Assembly (NCBI GenBank): GCA_020445255.1
Contig: JAGRGY010000002.1
Location: 1 to 64,000, forward strand
Length of the DNA stretch: 64,000 nt
From: Gammaproteobacteria bacterium
Lineage (GTDB): Bacteria > Pseudomonadota > Gammaproteobacteria > Chromatiales > Chromatiaceae
Reading direction: 5' to 3'
In this document: in pieces, positions 45,319 through 54,845 of the stretch
How positions within the stretch are numbered: position 1 is the stretch's first letter
Layout: each line of letters starts with the position of its first letter
Position numbers and translations under genes: made by a program
The notes under the pieces: generated by a model
What the model saw: only the letters and a program-made list of their open reading frames with translations
Told to the model about the DNA's origin: nothing
Database searches by the model: none

Positions 45319-47367
45319 ATGAGCAACCCACCCGAACAGACCGTTGACGCCCCGGTCGTCAGCGTCGCGCCGAGCGTCGAACCCACGCCGCCGACACCCG
45401 CACCACAGGCGAGCGCGCCGGCCAAGCCGCGTCTGCCGCTGTCCAGCAAGCAGATCATCGCCGGCGTGCTGTTCGCCGTCATTGCCGTGTACATGTCGAC
45501 GGTCGTGCCGAGCGTCGAGATCGCGTGGGTCTCGGCGATCCTGCTGCTGACCGTGTACCTGTTCGCATTCGAGGTGGTCGGCGTCGATGTCGCGGCCGCA
45601 TCGGTGATGGTGCTGCTCGGGCTGACGTCCCTGCTCGCGCCACTCATGGGCCTGAGCACCGGCCTGGTCGACAACAAGCACCTTTTCGACGGCTTTGCAT
45701 CCAACGCCGTGATCTCGATCATCGCGGTCATGATCATCGGTGCCGGGCTCGACAAGACCGGCATCATGTCGAAGGTCGCTGCCTTCATTCTCAAGGTCGG
45801 CGGCACGACCGAGGCGCGCATCATCCCGATCATCTCGAGCACGGTCGGGTTCATCTCGTCGTTCATGCAGAACGTCGGCGCCGCGGCCTTGTTCCTGCCG
45901 GTCGTCGCACGCATCTCGGCACGTTCCGGGCTGCCGATGTCGCGACTGCTGATGCCGATGGGCTTCTGCGCAATCCTTGGCGGTACCGTGACCATGGTCG
46001 GCTCGAGCCCGCTGATCCTGCTCAACGACCTGATACTCACCTCCAACAAGGCGCTGCCGCCGGAGCAGCAGATGGAGACCTGGTCGTTGTTCTCGGTCAC
46101 GCCGATCGGATTAGCACTGGTCGCCACCGGCATTGTCTACTTCGTCCTCGCCGGCCGATTCGTGCTGCCCGTCAGCAAGGGTTCGAAGAGCAAGGACGAC
46201 GCGATGGCGTACTTCCATAACACCTATGACCTCGACTACGAACTGTACGAGGTCGAGGTGCCCGAAGACAGCGAGCTGGTCGGTAAGAAGCTCGACGACA
46301 TCGAGCACCAGGACAAGGTGCGCGTAATCGCGTCGGCCAGCGGCGGCACGCTGAAGGTCGGTCCGGGCACGATCGCGCGCGACACCGGTATCGGCGCCGG
46401 CATCGTGTTCGGCATCATTGCATCTCCCAAGCACCTGCTCGAATTCGTCGAGAAGTACAAGCTCGACCTGCACAGCAGCATCGAGGTGCTGGGCGAGATC
46501 TTCGCGCCGACGAAATCGGGCGTGGCCGAGGTCGTCATCCCCCCGAGCTCCAACCTGGTCGGCAAGAGCGCGCGCGACGTGTGGATGCGCAAGACCTTCG
46601 GCATCGCGATGATCGCCCTGCATCGCGACGGCGAGACACTGCGCGAAGGCGACGACATCCGCAGCATCCCACTGCAGGGTGGCGACACGCTGATCGTGCA
46701 TACCCAATGGGATGCGCTGGCACGGCTGCAGAAGGACCGCAATTTCGTTGTCGTGACAACCGAGTTCCCGCACGAGGAGCTGCGCCCACAGAAACTGCTG
46801 CACGCCGGCATCTTCTTTGCCATCGCGCTCGGCCTGGTGCTGTTCTCCGACCTTCGGCTGTCGGTCGCGCTGCTCACCGGCGCGATGGGCATGATCCTGT
46901 CCGGCGTGCTCAAGATCGACGAGGCCTACCAGGCAGTCAGCTGGAAGACCGTGTTCCTGCTCGCGTCGCTGATCCCGCTCGGCCTCGCGGTCGAGACCTC
47001 GGGCACGGCGAAGTGGATCGCCGAGCAGACGCTGAGCGTGGTCGGCGACATGCCCACCTGGGTGATCCAGGCCGCGGTCGCCGCGCTGGCGACCTTCTTC
47101 ACGCTGGTCATGTCGAACGTCGGCGCGACCGTGCTGCTGGTACCACTGGCCGTCAACATTGCAATCGGTGCCGGCGCCAATCCGGCGGTGTTTGCGCTGA
47201 CGGTCGCGATCGCGACCTCGAACTCGTTCCTGATCCCGACCCACCAGGTGAATGCACTGATCATGGGTCCGGCCGGATACCGCGTACCCGACTTCATGCG
47301 GGCCGGCGGCATCATGACGGTTTTGTTCCTGGTCGTGATGATGATTATGATGAACCTGATCTTTTGA
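45319..47367 (+). CDS. SLC13-family anion/sodium symporter with two TrkA-C domains
   Basis: This 682-residue inner-membrane transporter has a hydrophilic Pro-rich N-terminus (1-45), then membrane helices, with the SLC13/DASS blocks FISSFMQNVGAAALFLPVVARISA and VTMVGSSPLILLNDLI. A cytoplasmic insert of about 200 residues contains two RCK_C/TrkA-C domains (DSELVGKKLDDI and SSNLVGKSARDVWM, each starting with the usual LVGK). A second membrane half includes TLVMSNVGATVLLVPLA and ATSNSFLIPTHQVNALIMGPAGY. This architecture is found in sulfate and dicarboxylate permeases. In a sulfur oxidiser sulfate is a plausible substrate (inference). It is followed 65 bases later by nhaD. Confidence 0.9.
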   Translation: MSNPPEQTVDAPVVSVAPSVEPTPPTPAPQASAPAKPRLPLSSKQIIAGVLFAVIAVYMSTVVPSVEIAWVSAILLLTVYLFAFEVVGVDVAAASVMVLLGLTSLLAPLMGLSTGLVDNKHLFDGFASNAVISIIAVMIIGAGLDKTGIMSKVAAFILKVGGTTEARIIPIISSTVGFISSFMQNVGAAALFLPVVARISARSGLPMSRLLMPMGFCAILGGTVTMVGSSPLILLNDLILTSNKALPPEQQMETWSLFSVTPIGLALVATGIVYFVLAGRFVLPVSKGSKSKDDAMAYFHNTYDLDYELYEVEVPEDSELVGKKLDDIEHQDKVRVIASASGGTLKVGPGTIARDTGIGAGIVFGIIASPKHLLEFVEKYKLDLHSSIEVLGEIFAPTKSGVAEVVIPPSSNLVGKSARDVWMRKTFGIAMIALHRDGETLREGDDIRSIPLQGGDTLIVHTQWDALARLQKDRNFVVVTTEFPHEELRPQKLLHAGIFFAIALGLVLFSDLRLSVALLTGAMGMILSGVLKIDEAYQAVSWKTVFLLASLIPLGLAVETSGTAKWIAEQTLSVVGDMPTWVIQAAVAALATFFTLVMSNVGATVLLVPLAVNIAIGAGANPAVFALTVAIATSNSFLIPTHQVNALIMGPAGYRVPDFMRAGGIMTVLFLVVMMIMMNLIF

Positions 47368-47432
47368 TCCGACCGGTCGGTGGTCCCCTGACTGCCGGCC
47401 ACCCGTTCCCCTTCGCAGTCCTGGAGCCACCG

Positions 47433-48896
47433 ATGGTTTCTTTCCCCAGCCGGCCGCGCAGTCGGATCGGCGTAGTGTGCAGTGCGTTCGGGGCGTTCGT
47501 GCTGCTGTGCGCTCTGCCCCTGCCGGCCCTGAGCATGGTCGCGGAGCAGGCCGAGCAGCTCGACCTGACCGGCCACTGGGTTGGCTACTTCGGCATTGCC
47601 CTGTTCGTCGTCGCCTACCTGCTCGTCATGGCCGAAGAGTTCACCCATCTGCGCAAGTCGAAACCGGTGATCCTTGCGGCCGGGGTGATGTGGGCGGTCG
47701 TGTCCTGGGTCTACCAGCAACATGGCATCAACACCGCTCCCGAGCACGCACTGCGCAACAACCTGCTCGAGTACGCCGAGCTGATGCTGTTCCTGCTGGT
47801 GGCGATGACCTACATCAACTCGATGCAGGAGCTGAACGTATTCGAGGCCCTGCGCTCGCGACTGGTGCGCGCCGGCTTCAGTCTGCGCGCCCTGTTCTGG
47901 ATTACCGGCACCCTGGCGTTCCTGATCTCACCGATCGCCGACAACCTGACCACGGCGCTGCTGATGTGCGCGGTCGTGCTCGCAGTCGGCGGCGACAACC
48001 CGCGTTTCGTCGGCCTGTCGTGCGTCAACATCGTCGTTGGTGCGAACGCCGGCGGCGCATTCAGCCCGTTCGGCGACATCACCACACTGATGGTCTGGCA
48101 GAAGGGCATGGTCGACTTCTGGAGCTTCTTCGCGTTGTTTCTGCCGGCGTTGGTCAACTTCCTGGTTCCGGCCGCGTTGATGCACTTTGCCGTGCCGAAA
48201 GGTACGCCGAACGGAAGCGGTGAGCGCGTGTACGTCGACCGCGGGGGGATCGCGATCGTGCTGCTGTTCCTGGTGACGATCGCAACCGCGGTCTCGTTCC
48301 ACAATTTCCTCCACTTGCCGCCGGTGATCGGGATGCTGACCGGACTCGGTTACCTCGGGTTCTACGCCTACTACCTGAAGAAGACACACGACCGCGTGCC
48401 GGCGCGCCCGGGCGGTCACCGGCTCAATGCCGAAGACGAGATCGGCGACCCGGTGGCGTTCGACGTGTTCCGCCCGGTTGCACGGGCGGAATGGGATACG
48501 TTGTTCTTCTTCTATGGCGTGGTGGCCTGCGTCGGCGCGCTCGGGTTCATGGGCTACCTCGCGCTGACCTCGGAGGTCATGTACCACCACTGGGGAGCGA
48601 CCAACGCCAATGTCGCGGTCGGCCTGTTGTCAGCGATCATCGACAACATCCCGGTCATGTTCGCGGTGCTGTCGATGGAGCCGAACATGTCGATCGGGCA
48701 ATGGCTGCTGGTGACGCTGACCGCGGGTGTCGGCGGTTCGCTGCTGTCGATCGGTTCGGCGGCCGGTGTCGCGCTGATGGGGCAGGCGCGAGGTCACTAC
48801 ACCTTCTTCGGCCATCTCAAGTGGACCTGGGCCGTCGCGCTCGGTTATGCCGCGAGCATCGGGACGCACTTCTGGGTGAACTCGGCGATGTTCTGA
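47433..48896 (+). CDS. nhaD: Na+/H+ antiporter NhaD
   Basis: This 487-residue antiporter has an N-terminal signal-like helix followed by about twelve membrane segments. Blocks typical for NhaD are FLISPIADNLTTALLMCAVVLAVG, VNIVVGANAGGAFSPFGDITTLMVWQKG and LSAIIDNIPVMFAVLSM. NhaD exports Na+ or Li+ against protons at alkaline pH and is common in marine and haloalkaliphilic bacteria. The pairing with a Na+-coupled SLC13 transporter suggests a shared sodium cycle (inference). Start ATG 47433. Confidence 0.94.
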   Translation: MVSFPSRPRSRIGVVCSAFGAFVLLCALPLPALSMVAEQAEQLDLTGHWVGYFGIALFVVAYLLVMAEEFTHLRKSKPVILAAGVMWAVVSWVYQQHGINTAPEHALRNNLLEYAELMLFLLVAMTYINSMQELNVFEALRSRLVRAGFSLRALFWITGTLAFLISPIADNLTTALLMCAVVLAVGGDNPRFVGLSCVNIVVGANAGGAFSPFGDITTLMVWQKGMVDFWSFFALFLPALVNFLVPAALMHFAVPKGTPNGSGERVYVDRGGIAIVLLFLVTIATAVSFHNFLHLPPVIGMLTGLGYLGFYAYYLKKTHDRVPARPGGHRLNAEDEIGDPVAFDVFRPVARAEWDTLFFFYGVVACVGALGFMGYLALTSEVMYHHWGATNANVAVGLLSAIIDNIPVMFAVLSMEPNMSIGQWLLVTLTAGVGGSLLSIGSAAGVALMGQARGHYTFFGHLKWTWAVALGYAASIGTHFWVNSAMF

Positions 48897-49268
48897 CGTC
48901 GCGACAGGCGTCGTCCAAGGCGGATTGCATGCCGGTCGCGCCCTGCACGTCCGGCTTTGTTGCTATATTGCCCGCCCCAGGGGTGTCGGGACACGCATGA
49001 GGCCATCTCATCGATTTCCGCGCGAACCGCGTTGCTGTCCGAACCGCGCGCATGCAAAGCCTGCCGCGCAATGCCGTGCGCGACGCATGGACACGCGGCA
49101 CGCGGAGGCAGTCGTGCGGTTCGTACGCAGGCCCTTGGTTACCGGGCGATTTGGCCCAGGTGCATCGTCGCGGCTCGCGCGTGTGGCGGCAGCTGGCCAC
49201 CCTCGCCGCATTGTGCCCGAGAGCAAGATCGCCGAGGTCGCGGTCGTGCAGGAACATGCAATAGGTTC
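48897..49268. other. Intergenic region before the methionine-salvage genes
   Basis: These 372 bases contain no convincing gene. An AT-richer segment near 48955-48980 (TTTGTTGCTATATTG) may hold the mtnB promoter, but hexamers are not clear. Confidence 0.4.
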
Positions 49269-49874
49269 ATGATGAGCGATTTGGCAGAACGCGCCGCAGA
49301 ACTGGTCGATGCCGGGCGCCAGCTGTACGCGCGCGAGATGGTGCCGGCGACCAGCGGCAATTTCTCTGCCCGCCTTGACGACGGCACGATCGCGATGACG
49401 GTTTCCGGCCGGCACAAGGGCAGACTGTCGATTGCCGACATCATGCGGGTCGACGCCGAGGGCAATCCCCTGGACGACCGTCGCCCGTCTGCCGAGACCC
49501 TGTTGCACGTGCAGATCTACAGCCGCTTTGCGCAGGCCCGCGTGATCCTGCATCCACATTCGGTCAACGCGACGGTGTTGTCGCTGATGTCGCACGACGA
49601 ACTGATACTGCAGGACTACGAACTGCTGAAGGCGTTTCCCGGCGTGGCAACGCACGATTGCAGCGTGCGCGTGCCGGTGTTCGCCAATGATCAAGACATC
49701 GCGCGACTCGCGGCACAGGTCGACGCGACGCTGTCGGAACGCTGTGACGCACCCGGATACCTGATCCGCGGCCACGGTTTCTACACCTGGGGGGCCTCGG
49801 TCGAAGACGCGCTGCGCCACGTCGAGGCGTTCGAATTCCTGTTCAACTGTGAACTGCGACTGCGAGGGAAATGA
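49269..49874 (+). CDS. mtnB: Methylthioribulose-1-phosphate dehydratase
   Basis: This 201-residue zinc enzyme of the class II aldolase family dehydrates methylthioribulose-1-phosphate in methionine salvage. The N-terminus TSGNFSARLDDG, the zinc-site histidines in VILHPHSVNATVLS and IRGHGFYTWG, and the catalytic Glu in SAETLLHVQIY are present. Two adjacent ATGs (49269 and 49272) are possible starts. It opens the mtnB-mtnD-mtnC operon, with 1 base between it and mtnD. Confidence 0.93.
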   Translation: MMSDLAERAAELVDAGRQLYAREMVPATSGNFSARLDDGTIAMTVSGRHKGRLSIADIMRVDAEGNPLDDRRPSAETLLHVQIYSRFAQARVILHPHSVNATVLSLMSHDELILQDYELLKAFPGVATHDCSVRVPVFANDQDIARLAAQVDATLSERCDAPGYLIRGHGFYTWGASVEDALRHVEAFEFLFNCELRLRGK

Positions 49875-49875
49875 C

Positions 49876-50433
49876 ATGACTAGGCTGACCATCCAGACCG
49901 TAGACGGCCAGAACGTTCAAACGCTGCATGGGGTCGGTGCGGTGGCCGCCGCGCTCGAACCGCTCGGCGTGCAGTTCGAGCGCTGGGATGCAAACCAGCC
50001 ACTGACCGACGATGCCGATCAGGATGCAGTGCTTGCCGCCTACAGCACCGACGTCGAACGCCTAAACGCACGCTACGGTTTCCAGTCCATCGACGTGGTC
50101 TCCCTGAAGCCTGATCATCCGCAGAAGACCGAGATGCGGCAGAAATTCCTGGCCGAGCACACGCATGCCGACTTCGAAGTGAGGTTCTTCGTCGATGGGC
50201 GCGGCCTGTTCTATCTGCATGTCGGCGACAAGGTGTACATGGTGTTGTGCGAAAAGGGAGATCTGATCAGCGTGCCGGCCGACACGACGCACTGGTTCGA
50301 CATGGGTGCAAATCCCAGCTTCAAGTGCATCCGGTTCTTCACCGCGCCCGACGGCTGGGTTGGCAATTTCACCGGCAGCGACATCGCGACGCGCTTCCCC
50401 GATTTCGATGCCCTCGTCGGCGACATGCAGTGA
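49876..50433 (+). CDS. mtnD: Acireductone dioxygenase
   Basis: This 185-residue cupin oxidises the acireductone intermediate to the 2-oxo acid precursor of methionine (Fe form) or off-pathway products (Ni form). Metal ligands are His-x-His and Glu in EHTHADFEVRFFVDGRG plus the later His in DTTHWFDMG. ATG 49876 directly follows the mtnB stop with GAGGG in place. Its TGA overlaps the GTG of mtnC. Confidence 0.95.
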   Translation: MTRLTIQTVDGQNVQTLHGVGAVAAALEPLGVQFERWDANQPLTDDADQDAVLAAYSTDVERLNARYGFQSIDVVSLKPDHPQKTEMRQKFLAEHTHADFEVRFFVDGRGLFYLHVGDKVYMVLCEKGDLISVPADTTHWFDMGANPSFKCIRFFTAPDGWVGNFTGSDIATRFPDFDALVGDMQ

Positions 50434-51116
50434 GCGGAGTGCCGGTCGAGGCGATTCTCACCGACATCGAGGGCACGACGTCGTCGATCTCGTTCGTCAA
50501 GGACGTGCTGTTTCCCTACGCACGCGAACGCATGCCCGACTTCGTCGCCCGGCACGTCGAGGAACCGGACGTGCGCGAGGCGTTGGAGGGTGTCTCGCGC
50601 GAAGTCGGCCAACCGCTCGACGATGACGAAGCGGTCACGCAGCTCGTGCGCTGGATCGACGAGGATCGCAAAATCACGCCGCTGAAGGCCCTGCAGGGAA
50701 TGATCTGGGAGGCCGGGTACCGCAGCGGCGACTTCCATGGCCACGTGTATCCGGACGCCGTCGAACACCTGCGCGCATGGCACGCTCGCGGCCTCGCATT
50801 GTACGTCTACTCGTCCGGCTCCGTTTACGCGCAGAAACTGCTGTTCAGCCACACCCAACATGGCGACATGACGCCGCTGTTCAGCGACTATTTCGACACC
50901 CGGATCGGTGCAAAGGTCGATGCCGGGTCCTACCGCGCGATCGCGGCGCACATCGGACTGCCGCCGGATCGCATCCTGTTCCTGTCCGACATCACCGCCG
51001 AACTCGACGCGGCTCGCGTCGCGGGTTTGCGCACGACGCAGCTGCTGCGCGAACCCGGCGCACAGACATCCGACCATCAGCCCGCTGCAAGTTTCGACGC
51101 GATCGACATCGATTGA
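50430..51116 (+). CDS. mtnC: Enolase-phosphatase E1
   Basis: This 228-residue HAD-superfamily enzyme both enolises and dephosphorylates the diketo-phosphate of methionine salvage. Motif I is AILTDIEGTTSSISFVKDVLFPYA, with the Asp nucleophile and the Glu that distinguishes MtnC. The YVYSSGSVYAQKLLF block holds motif II and FLSDITAELDAA motif IV. The GTG start at 50430 overlaps mtnD by 4 bases. MtnA, MtnP and MtnK are not in the window. Confidence 0.94.
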   Translation: MSGVPVEAILTDIEGTTSSISFVKDVLFPYARERMPDFVARHVEEPDVREALEGVSREVGQPLDDDEAVTQLVRWIDEDRKITPLKALQGMIWEAGYRSGDFHGHVYPDAVEHLRAWHARGLALYVYSSGSVYAQKLLFSHTQHGDMTPLFSDYFDTRIGAKVDAGSYRAIAAHIGLPPDRILFLSDITAELDAARVAGLRTTQLLREPGAQTSDHQPAASFDAIDID

Positions 51117-51250
51117 CCCACGGTTGGCAAGCGATGCCACCACGCGGCACGACTGCGTACCCGTAGCACAGCGGTTACACTCAACATGCAAACGAACCGT
51201 AGGCGGCCCCAGCTGCCGGACGCCATGCATGCAAACGGAAAACGCCGACG

Positions 51251-51874
51251 ATGGAAAAAGCGCGAAGCCGCTCCCCTGCTCTGTGTCTGCTGCTGGGCGC
51301 CGGGCTGACGCTCGCCACCGTGACCCGGGCCGACTCCCTCATCCAGGGCTGTTTCGGCTGCCACGGACCGGAGGGCATCAGCGCAGCCGGCAGCATGCCG
51401 AACATTGCCGGGCTGAATTTCCGCTATTTCTACGCCGCGATGCAGGCGTTCCGGAAGGACCGCCGCAACGGCACGATCATGGGGCGCATAGCCAAGGGCT
51501 ACAGGACAAGCCAGCTGCAGCGCATGGCGCTGTACTTCGGCAACCGGCCGTGGACCGGCACACGCGGCGAATTCGATCCGGAAATGGCCCAACGGGGCAG
51601 CGAGCTGCATGCGCAGTACTGCGAAAAGTGCCACAAGCAGAACGGCCGGTTCCAGGACAGGGAGACGCCGCCGCTGGCCGGACAGGCGAAAGGGTACCTG
51701 CTGCACCAGATGAGCGACTACCGGATCGCTGCCACCGTGATGCCGCAGCCGCCATTGATGCAGGAACGCCTGGAAAAGCTGTCCGACGCGGACCTGCGCG
51801 CATTGTCCGAGTTCTACGCCAGCAATCCGGAGGCCGATGCGCAGGCACCGCCCCGCTCGGCCGCGGATCGGTAG
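51251..51874 (+). CDS. FccA-like dihaem cytochrome c (sulfide dehydrogenase cytochrome subunit type)
   Basis: This 207-residue secreted dihaem cytochrome has a signal peptide (1-27) and two haem sites, CFGCH (34-38) and CEKCH (124-128). CFGCHGPEGISAAGSMPNIAG, TIMGRIAKGY and the distance between haems closely resemble the cytochrome subunit of flavocytochrome c sulfide dehydrogenase, which takes electrons from FccB during sulfide oxidation. No flavoprotein subunit is adjacent, so it may serve another partner or be a c4-like electron carrier. A GC-rich hairpin follows. Confidence 0.82.
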   Translation: MEKARSRSPALCLLLGAGLTLATVTRADSLIQGCFGCHGPEGISAAGSMPNIAGLNFRYFYAAMQAFRKDRRNGTIMGRIAKGYRTSQLQRMALYFGNRPWTGTRGEFDPEMAQRGSELHAQYCEKCHKQNGRFQDRETPPLAGQAKGYLLHQMSDYRIAATVMPQPPLMQERLEKLSDADLRALSEFYASNPEADAQAPPRSAADR

Positions 51875-51880
51875 CGCTCC

Positions 51881-51908
51881 CGCAGGGCCGGCCGGAACCG
51901 GCCCTGCG
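51881..51908. terminator. GC-rich hairpin between convergent cytochrome genes
   Basis: A perfect 11-bp stem CGCAGGGCCGG (51881-51891) / complement (51898-51908) with a 6-base loop lies between two convergent genes. No T-run follows on either strand, so termination efficiency is uncertain. Confidence 0.5.
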
Positions 51909-51923
51909 GTGGAGCGACCGAGA

Positions 51924-52910
51924 TCAATCGAATGGATGCGGCAACGGCGTCTTGTCGGTCGACGGCGGCAGTATCGGCAGAGCGAAGTTCGGCTGATCGC
52001 CGGTCAGCGTCTTCAGGAAGGCGACGATCTGCGCGTTTTCCTGGTCGCTGAACTTCTTGCCGAGCTGCAGGCGGCCCATGACGTCGACCGCCTCGGTCAG
52101 GGTCTCGGCCTCGCCGTCGTGGAAATACGGATAGGTCATCTCGACGTTGCGCAACGTCGGAACCTTGAAGTTGAAGCGGTCCGCATCCTTGCCGGTCACG
52201 GCGCTTCGACCTTCCGCGGGGCTGGTGCTCTGGTACGGTTCGACGATGCCCATCTTCTGGAAGGTGTTGCCACCGGCGGCGGCACCGTTGTGGCAGGCGG
52301 TGCATCCACTGCTCTTGAACAGCACGTAACCGGCGAACTCGTCGCTGGTCAACGCGTCCTTGTCGCCGAGCAGCCACTTGTCGAAGCGCGAGTGCGGCGT
52401 CACCAGTGTCTTCTCGAACTCGGCGATCGCATCGGTGACCTTGTCGATGTCGACACCGTCTTCACCGTACACGAGCCGGAATTCGTCGACATAGCCGGGA
52501 ATGGATTCCAGCAGACTCACCGCCAGCGTATGCGTGAACGCCATCTCGCCCGGGTTGGCGATCGGGCCACCCGCCTGCTCCTTGAGGTCCGCGGCGCGCC
52601 CGTCCCAGAACTGCGCGACGTTGAGGCTCGAGTTCAGCACCGTCGGTGCATTGATCGGCCCCTTGTTCCAGTGGTCGCCGATCGAGGTCTTCAGATTGTC
52701 GGTGCCACCCATGCTCAGGTTGTGGCACGAGTTGCACGAGATGAAACCCGACCGCGACAGGCGTGGATCGAAGTAGAGCTTCTTACCCAGTTCGGCGCGC
52801 GCGAGGTTGATTTCCTGCGCGGGCCTGATCGGCGTGATGGGTTCGTCGGCCAGTGCCGTGGTAAACGGAATCGCGGCGAGCATCGCCGCGACGAGCGCTT
52901 TGGTTGTCAT
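51924..52910 (-). CDS. Dihaem cytochrome c peroxidase (MauG/CcpA family)
   Basis: This 328-residue periplasmic protein has a signal peptide (about 1-22), haem sites CNSCH (59-63) and CTACH (203-207) and typical blocks LGKKLYFDPRLSRSGFISC, APTVLNSSLNVAQFWDGRAADLKEQA, SEFEFEKTLVTPHSRFDKWL-like AIAEFEKTLVTPHSRFDKWLLG and PTLRNVEMTYPYFHDG. It reduces hydrogen peroxide to water with electrons from small c-type cytochromes. The ATG at 52910 has GGGGAAGG upstream. It is convergent with the FccA-like gene. Confidence 0.93.
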   Translation of the reverse strand: MTTKALVAAMLAAIPFTTALADEPITPIRPAQEINLARAELGKKLYFDPRLSRSGFISCNSCHNLSMGGTDNLKTSIGDHWNKGPINAPTVLNSSLNVAQFWDGRAADLKEQAGGPIANPGEMAFTHTLAVSLLESIPGYVDEFRLVYGEDGVDIDKVTDAIAEFEKTLVTPHSRFDKWLLGDKDALTSDEFAGYVLFKSSGCTACHNGAAAGGNTFQKMGIVEPYQSTSPAEGRSAVTGKDADRFNFKVPTLRNVEMTYPYFHDGEAETLTEAVDVMGRLQLGKKFSDQENAQIVAFLKTLTGDQPNFALPILPPSTDKTPLPHPFD

Positions 52911-53320
52911 ATCCTTCCCCGTTGGTTGCTGGAATCTCCCGCCGCCGCCGGAATCGGCAAACAGCGGTTCAAATCTAGTCGAAGAACAGGCGGCGGACAG
53001 GGACAGCGAACGACCTGGCCTGCGATCGCCCGACGGTGCGTGCCGGCGGTGGCAGTCGCCGCTGACACGCGTCAACGCGACCAAGCGACGATCGACCAAT
53101 CTGCAACGGCATGGACCGAAATCACGCAAGTAACTGTAGGTCTGCAAAAATCTGTTGTGTACACGGCCGTGAACTCGTTCGATCCGTCAGGACCACGCGC
53201 GCGACAGGGCTTGTGACAATCAGCGCTTGCACAGTCACCTGCACCCGATTGCAGGTTGATGCAGATTAATAAAATAGCGGCACCGACCAACCGCGTACCA
53301 GACGCAAGGATCAGGAAAAC
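52911..53320. other. Divergent intergenic region, peroxidase / PfkB kinase
   Basis: These 410 bases hold the promoters of two divergent genes. An AT-rich stretch near 53255-53280 (GATTAATAAAATAG) probably belongs to the kinase promoter. No further gene is supported. Confidence 0.4.
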
Positions 53321-54169
53321 ATGTCACGCGTGCTCTGCATCGGAACCGCAACGCTGGACATCGTCAACCGCGTACCGCGTTACCCGGAGGAGGACAGCGA
53401 GGTGCGCGCCACGTCGCAGGTGATGCGCATGGGCGGCAACGCGGCCAACACGGCGATCGTGCTGGCACAGCTGGGCGATGACGTAGCCTGGGTGGGTCAC
53501 CTGCCAGCGAATGCCGAGATCGTCGATTCGACGTTTGCACGTCACGGCGTCGATGCATCGCACGCGACCCGTGTCGCCGATAGGTTCATGCCGACGTCGT
53601 ACATCATTGCCAGCGATGCGACGGGATCGCGCAGCATCGTGCACTACCGCGACATACCCGAGTACAGTGCCGACGACTTCGTCGGTGTCGACCTGGATGA
53701 CTCGCACTGGGTGCATTTCGAGGGACGTGCCGTCGACCAGCTCGGGGCGATGCTCCGACACGTACGTCGCGCAAACCGGATCACCGTGTCACTCGAGGTC
53801 GAAAAGCCGCGGCCCGGGATCGAGGACCTGTTCGGCCACGCCGATCTGCTGCTGTTCTCGCGCGCCTACGCGCACTGGCGCGGGTTTACCGATGCCCCGA
53901 CGTTCCTGCGTGGTCTGCCGAAAGGTGCGCGCGCGACCTGTGCCTGGGGCGCCATGGGGGCCTGGGCGATCGACGTCGATGGCAGCCTGCTGCACGCCCC
54001 CGCCCCGGTGCTCGACCGGGTCGTAGACACGGTCGGTGCCGGTGACGCGTTCAACGCCGGCGTGATACACGCATCGTGCGCTGGACAGGCATTGGCGCAG
54101 GCACTGTCGGCCGGGGTGGCGCTGGCCTCCTTGACCTGCACGCAGGACGGACTGGCGTTTGTGCGGTGA
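53321..54169 (+). CDS. PfkB-family carbohydrate kinase
   Basis: This 282-residue ribokinase-fold enzyme has RMGGNAANTAIVLAQLG (substrate-binding and first PfkB motif) and DTVGAGDAFNAGVIHA (second motif, with the catalytic Asp in GAGD). SRSIVHYRD and FEGRAVDQL resemble ketohexokinase-type members. The sugar or nucleoside substrate cannot be named from sequence. AAGGATCAGGA precedes the ATG. It is followed by a convergent DUF2852 gene. Confidence 0.9.
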   Translation: MSRVLCIGTATLDIVNRVPRYPEEDSEVRATSQVMRMGGNAANTAIVLAQLGDDVAWVGHLPANAEIVDSTFARHGVDASHATRVADRFMPTSYIIASDATGSRSIVHYRDIPEYSADDFVGVDLDDSHWVHFEGRAVDQLGAMLRHVRRANRITVSLEVEKPRPGIEDLFGHADLLLFSRAYAHWRGFTDAPTFLRGLPKGARATCAWGAMGAWAIDVDGSLLHAPAPVLDRVVDTVGAGDAFNAGVIHASCAGQALAQALSAGVALASLTCTQDGLAFVR

Positions 54170-54276
54170 GTCGCCACCCGCGCGTCGACGCGCGACCGTT
54201 CAGCGCCGCCGCCAGCCTGTCGCCGCCACGCCGCCGCGCCCGGTGTGCGGCGACCGGTGGCGGCGATGCCGCGCAC

Positions 54277-54720
54277 TCAGGACCCGGCGCGATCCCTGTC
54301 GGGCTTGCTCGCCATGAACGCGTCGAACTCCTGCTGGTCCTGGCGCCTCTTGGCATCGAACCGGAAACGCCGGAACGCGTCGGTGCGGCGCCTGATCTCT
54401 TCCCTGATCTCCTGGATGCGGTCGTACTGGGTCTGCTGATATTCGTTGAACACGACGTTGTCGCCCGTGTCATTGCGCTGCCGGCCACCGCCACGCGCCA
54501 GCGTCACCCACTTGTCGCGCAGCCAGCCGGGCAATTCCTGGATCGGGTTGCCGAACAGGGTCCACACAAGCACCGCGATGCCGAGCGGCGGGAAGATGAT
54601 GAAGCCCAGCACCATCGCCGCGATGTTTGCGCCGCTCCAGTGGCCACCACACGGCCCCGCGGCGCCGTTGAAACACCGTCCGCCGCGATGGCCCGCGCTC
54701 GAGAAGTCTGTCGAAGACAT
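54277..54720 (-). CDS. DUF2852 family protein
   Basis: This 147-residue protein has a Gly/Ser-rich start, one or two membrane segments in NIAAMVLGFIIFPPLGIAVLVWTLFG, a short amphipathic linker and a charged C-terminal helical part (EYQQTQYDRIQEIREEIRRRTDAFRRFRFDAKRRQDQQEF). This matches DUF2852, function unknown. The ATG at 54720 has a perfect GGAGGT. It is divergent from a TetR gene whose operators lie between them, so it is the likely regulated target. Confidence 0.83.
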   Translation of the reverse strand: MSSTDFSSAGHRGGRCFNGAAGPCGGHWSGANIAAMVLGFIIFPPLGIAVLVWTLFGNPIQELPGWLRDKWVTLARGGGRQRNDTGDNVVFNEYQQTQYDRIQEIREEIRRRTDAFRRFRFDAKRRQDQQEFDAFMASKPDRDRAGS

Positions 54721-54780
54721 GGTCGTTGACCTCCGGTATTGACTATAAAACAACGGGTTACACTGATTTCACCAGCAAAT

Positions 54781-54795
54781 GTAAACACCGTTCAC
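54781..54795. promoter_or_regulatory. TetR operator candidate O1
   Basis: GTAAACACCGTTCAC is a near-perfect 6-3-6 inverted repeat. A related copy lies at 54846-54860, giving the shared pattern GTWAACAnnGTTCAC. It lies about 60 bases before the DUF2852 start. Confidence 0.6.
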
Positions 54796-54845
54796 ATGCA
54801 ATCTAGGGCAACCCGCGCCGCATTTCAAGCCCTGTGGACAAAAAA

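Noticed and set aside
46581..47432. N-terminal extension of the NhaD frame
   Set aside because: Overlaps the end of the SLC13 gene out of frame and is Arg-rich nonsense; NhaD starts at 47433.
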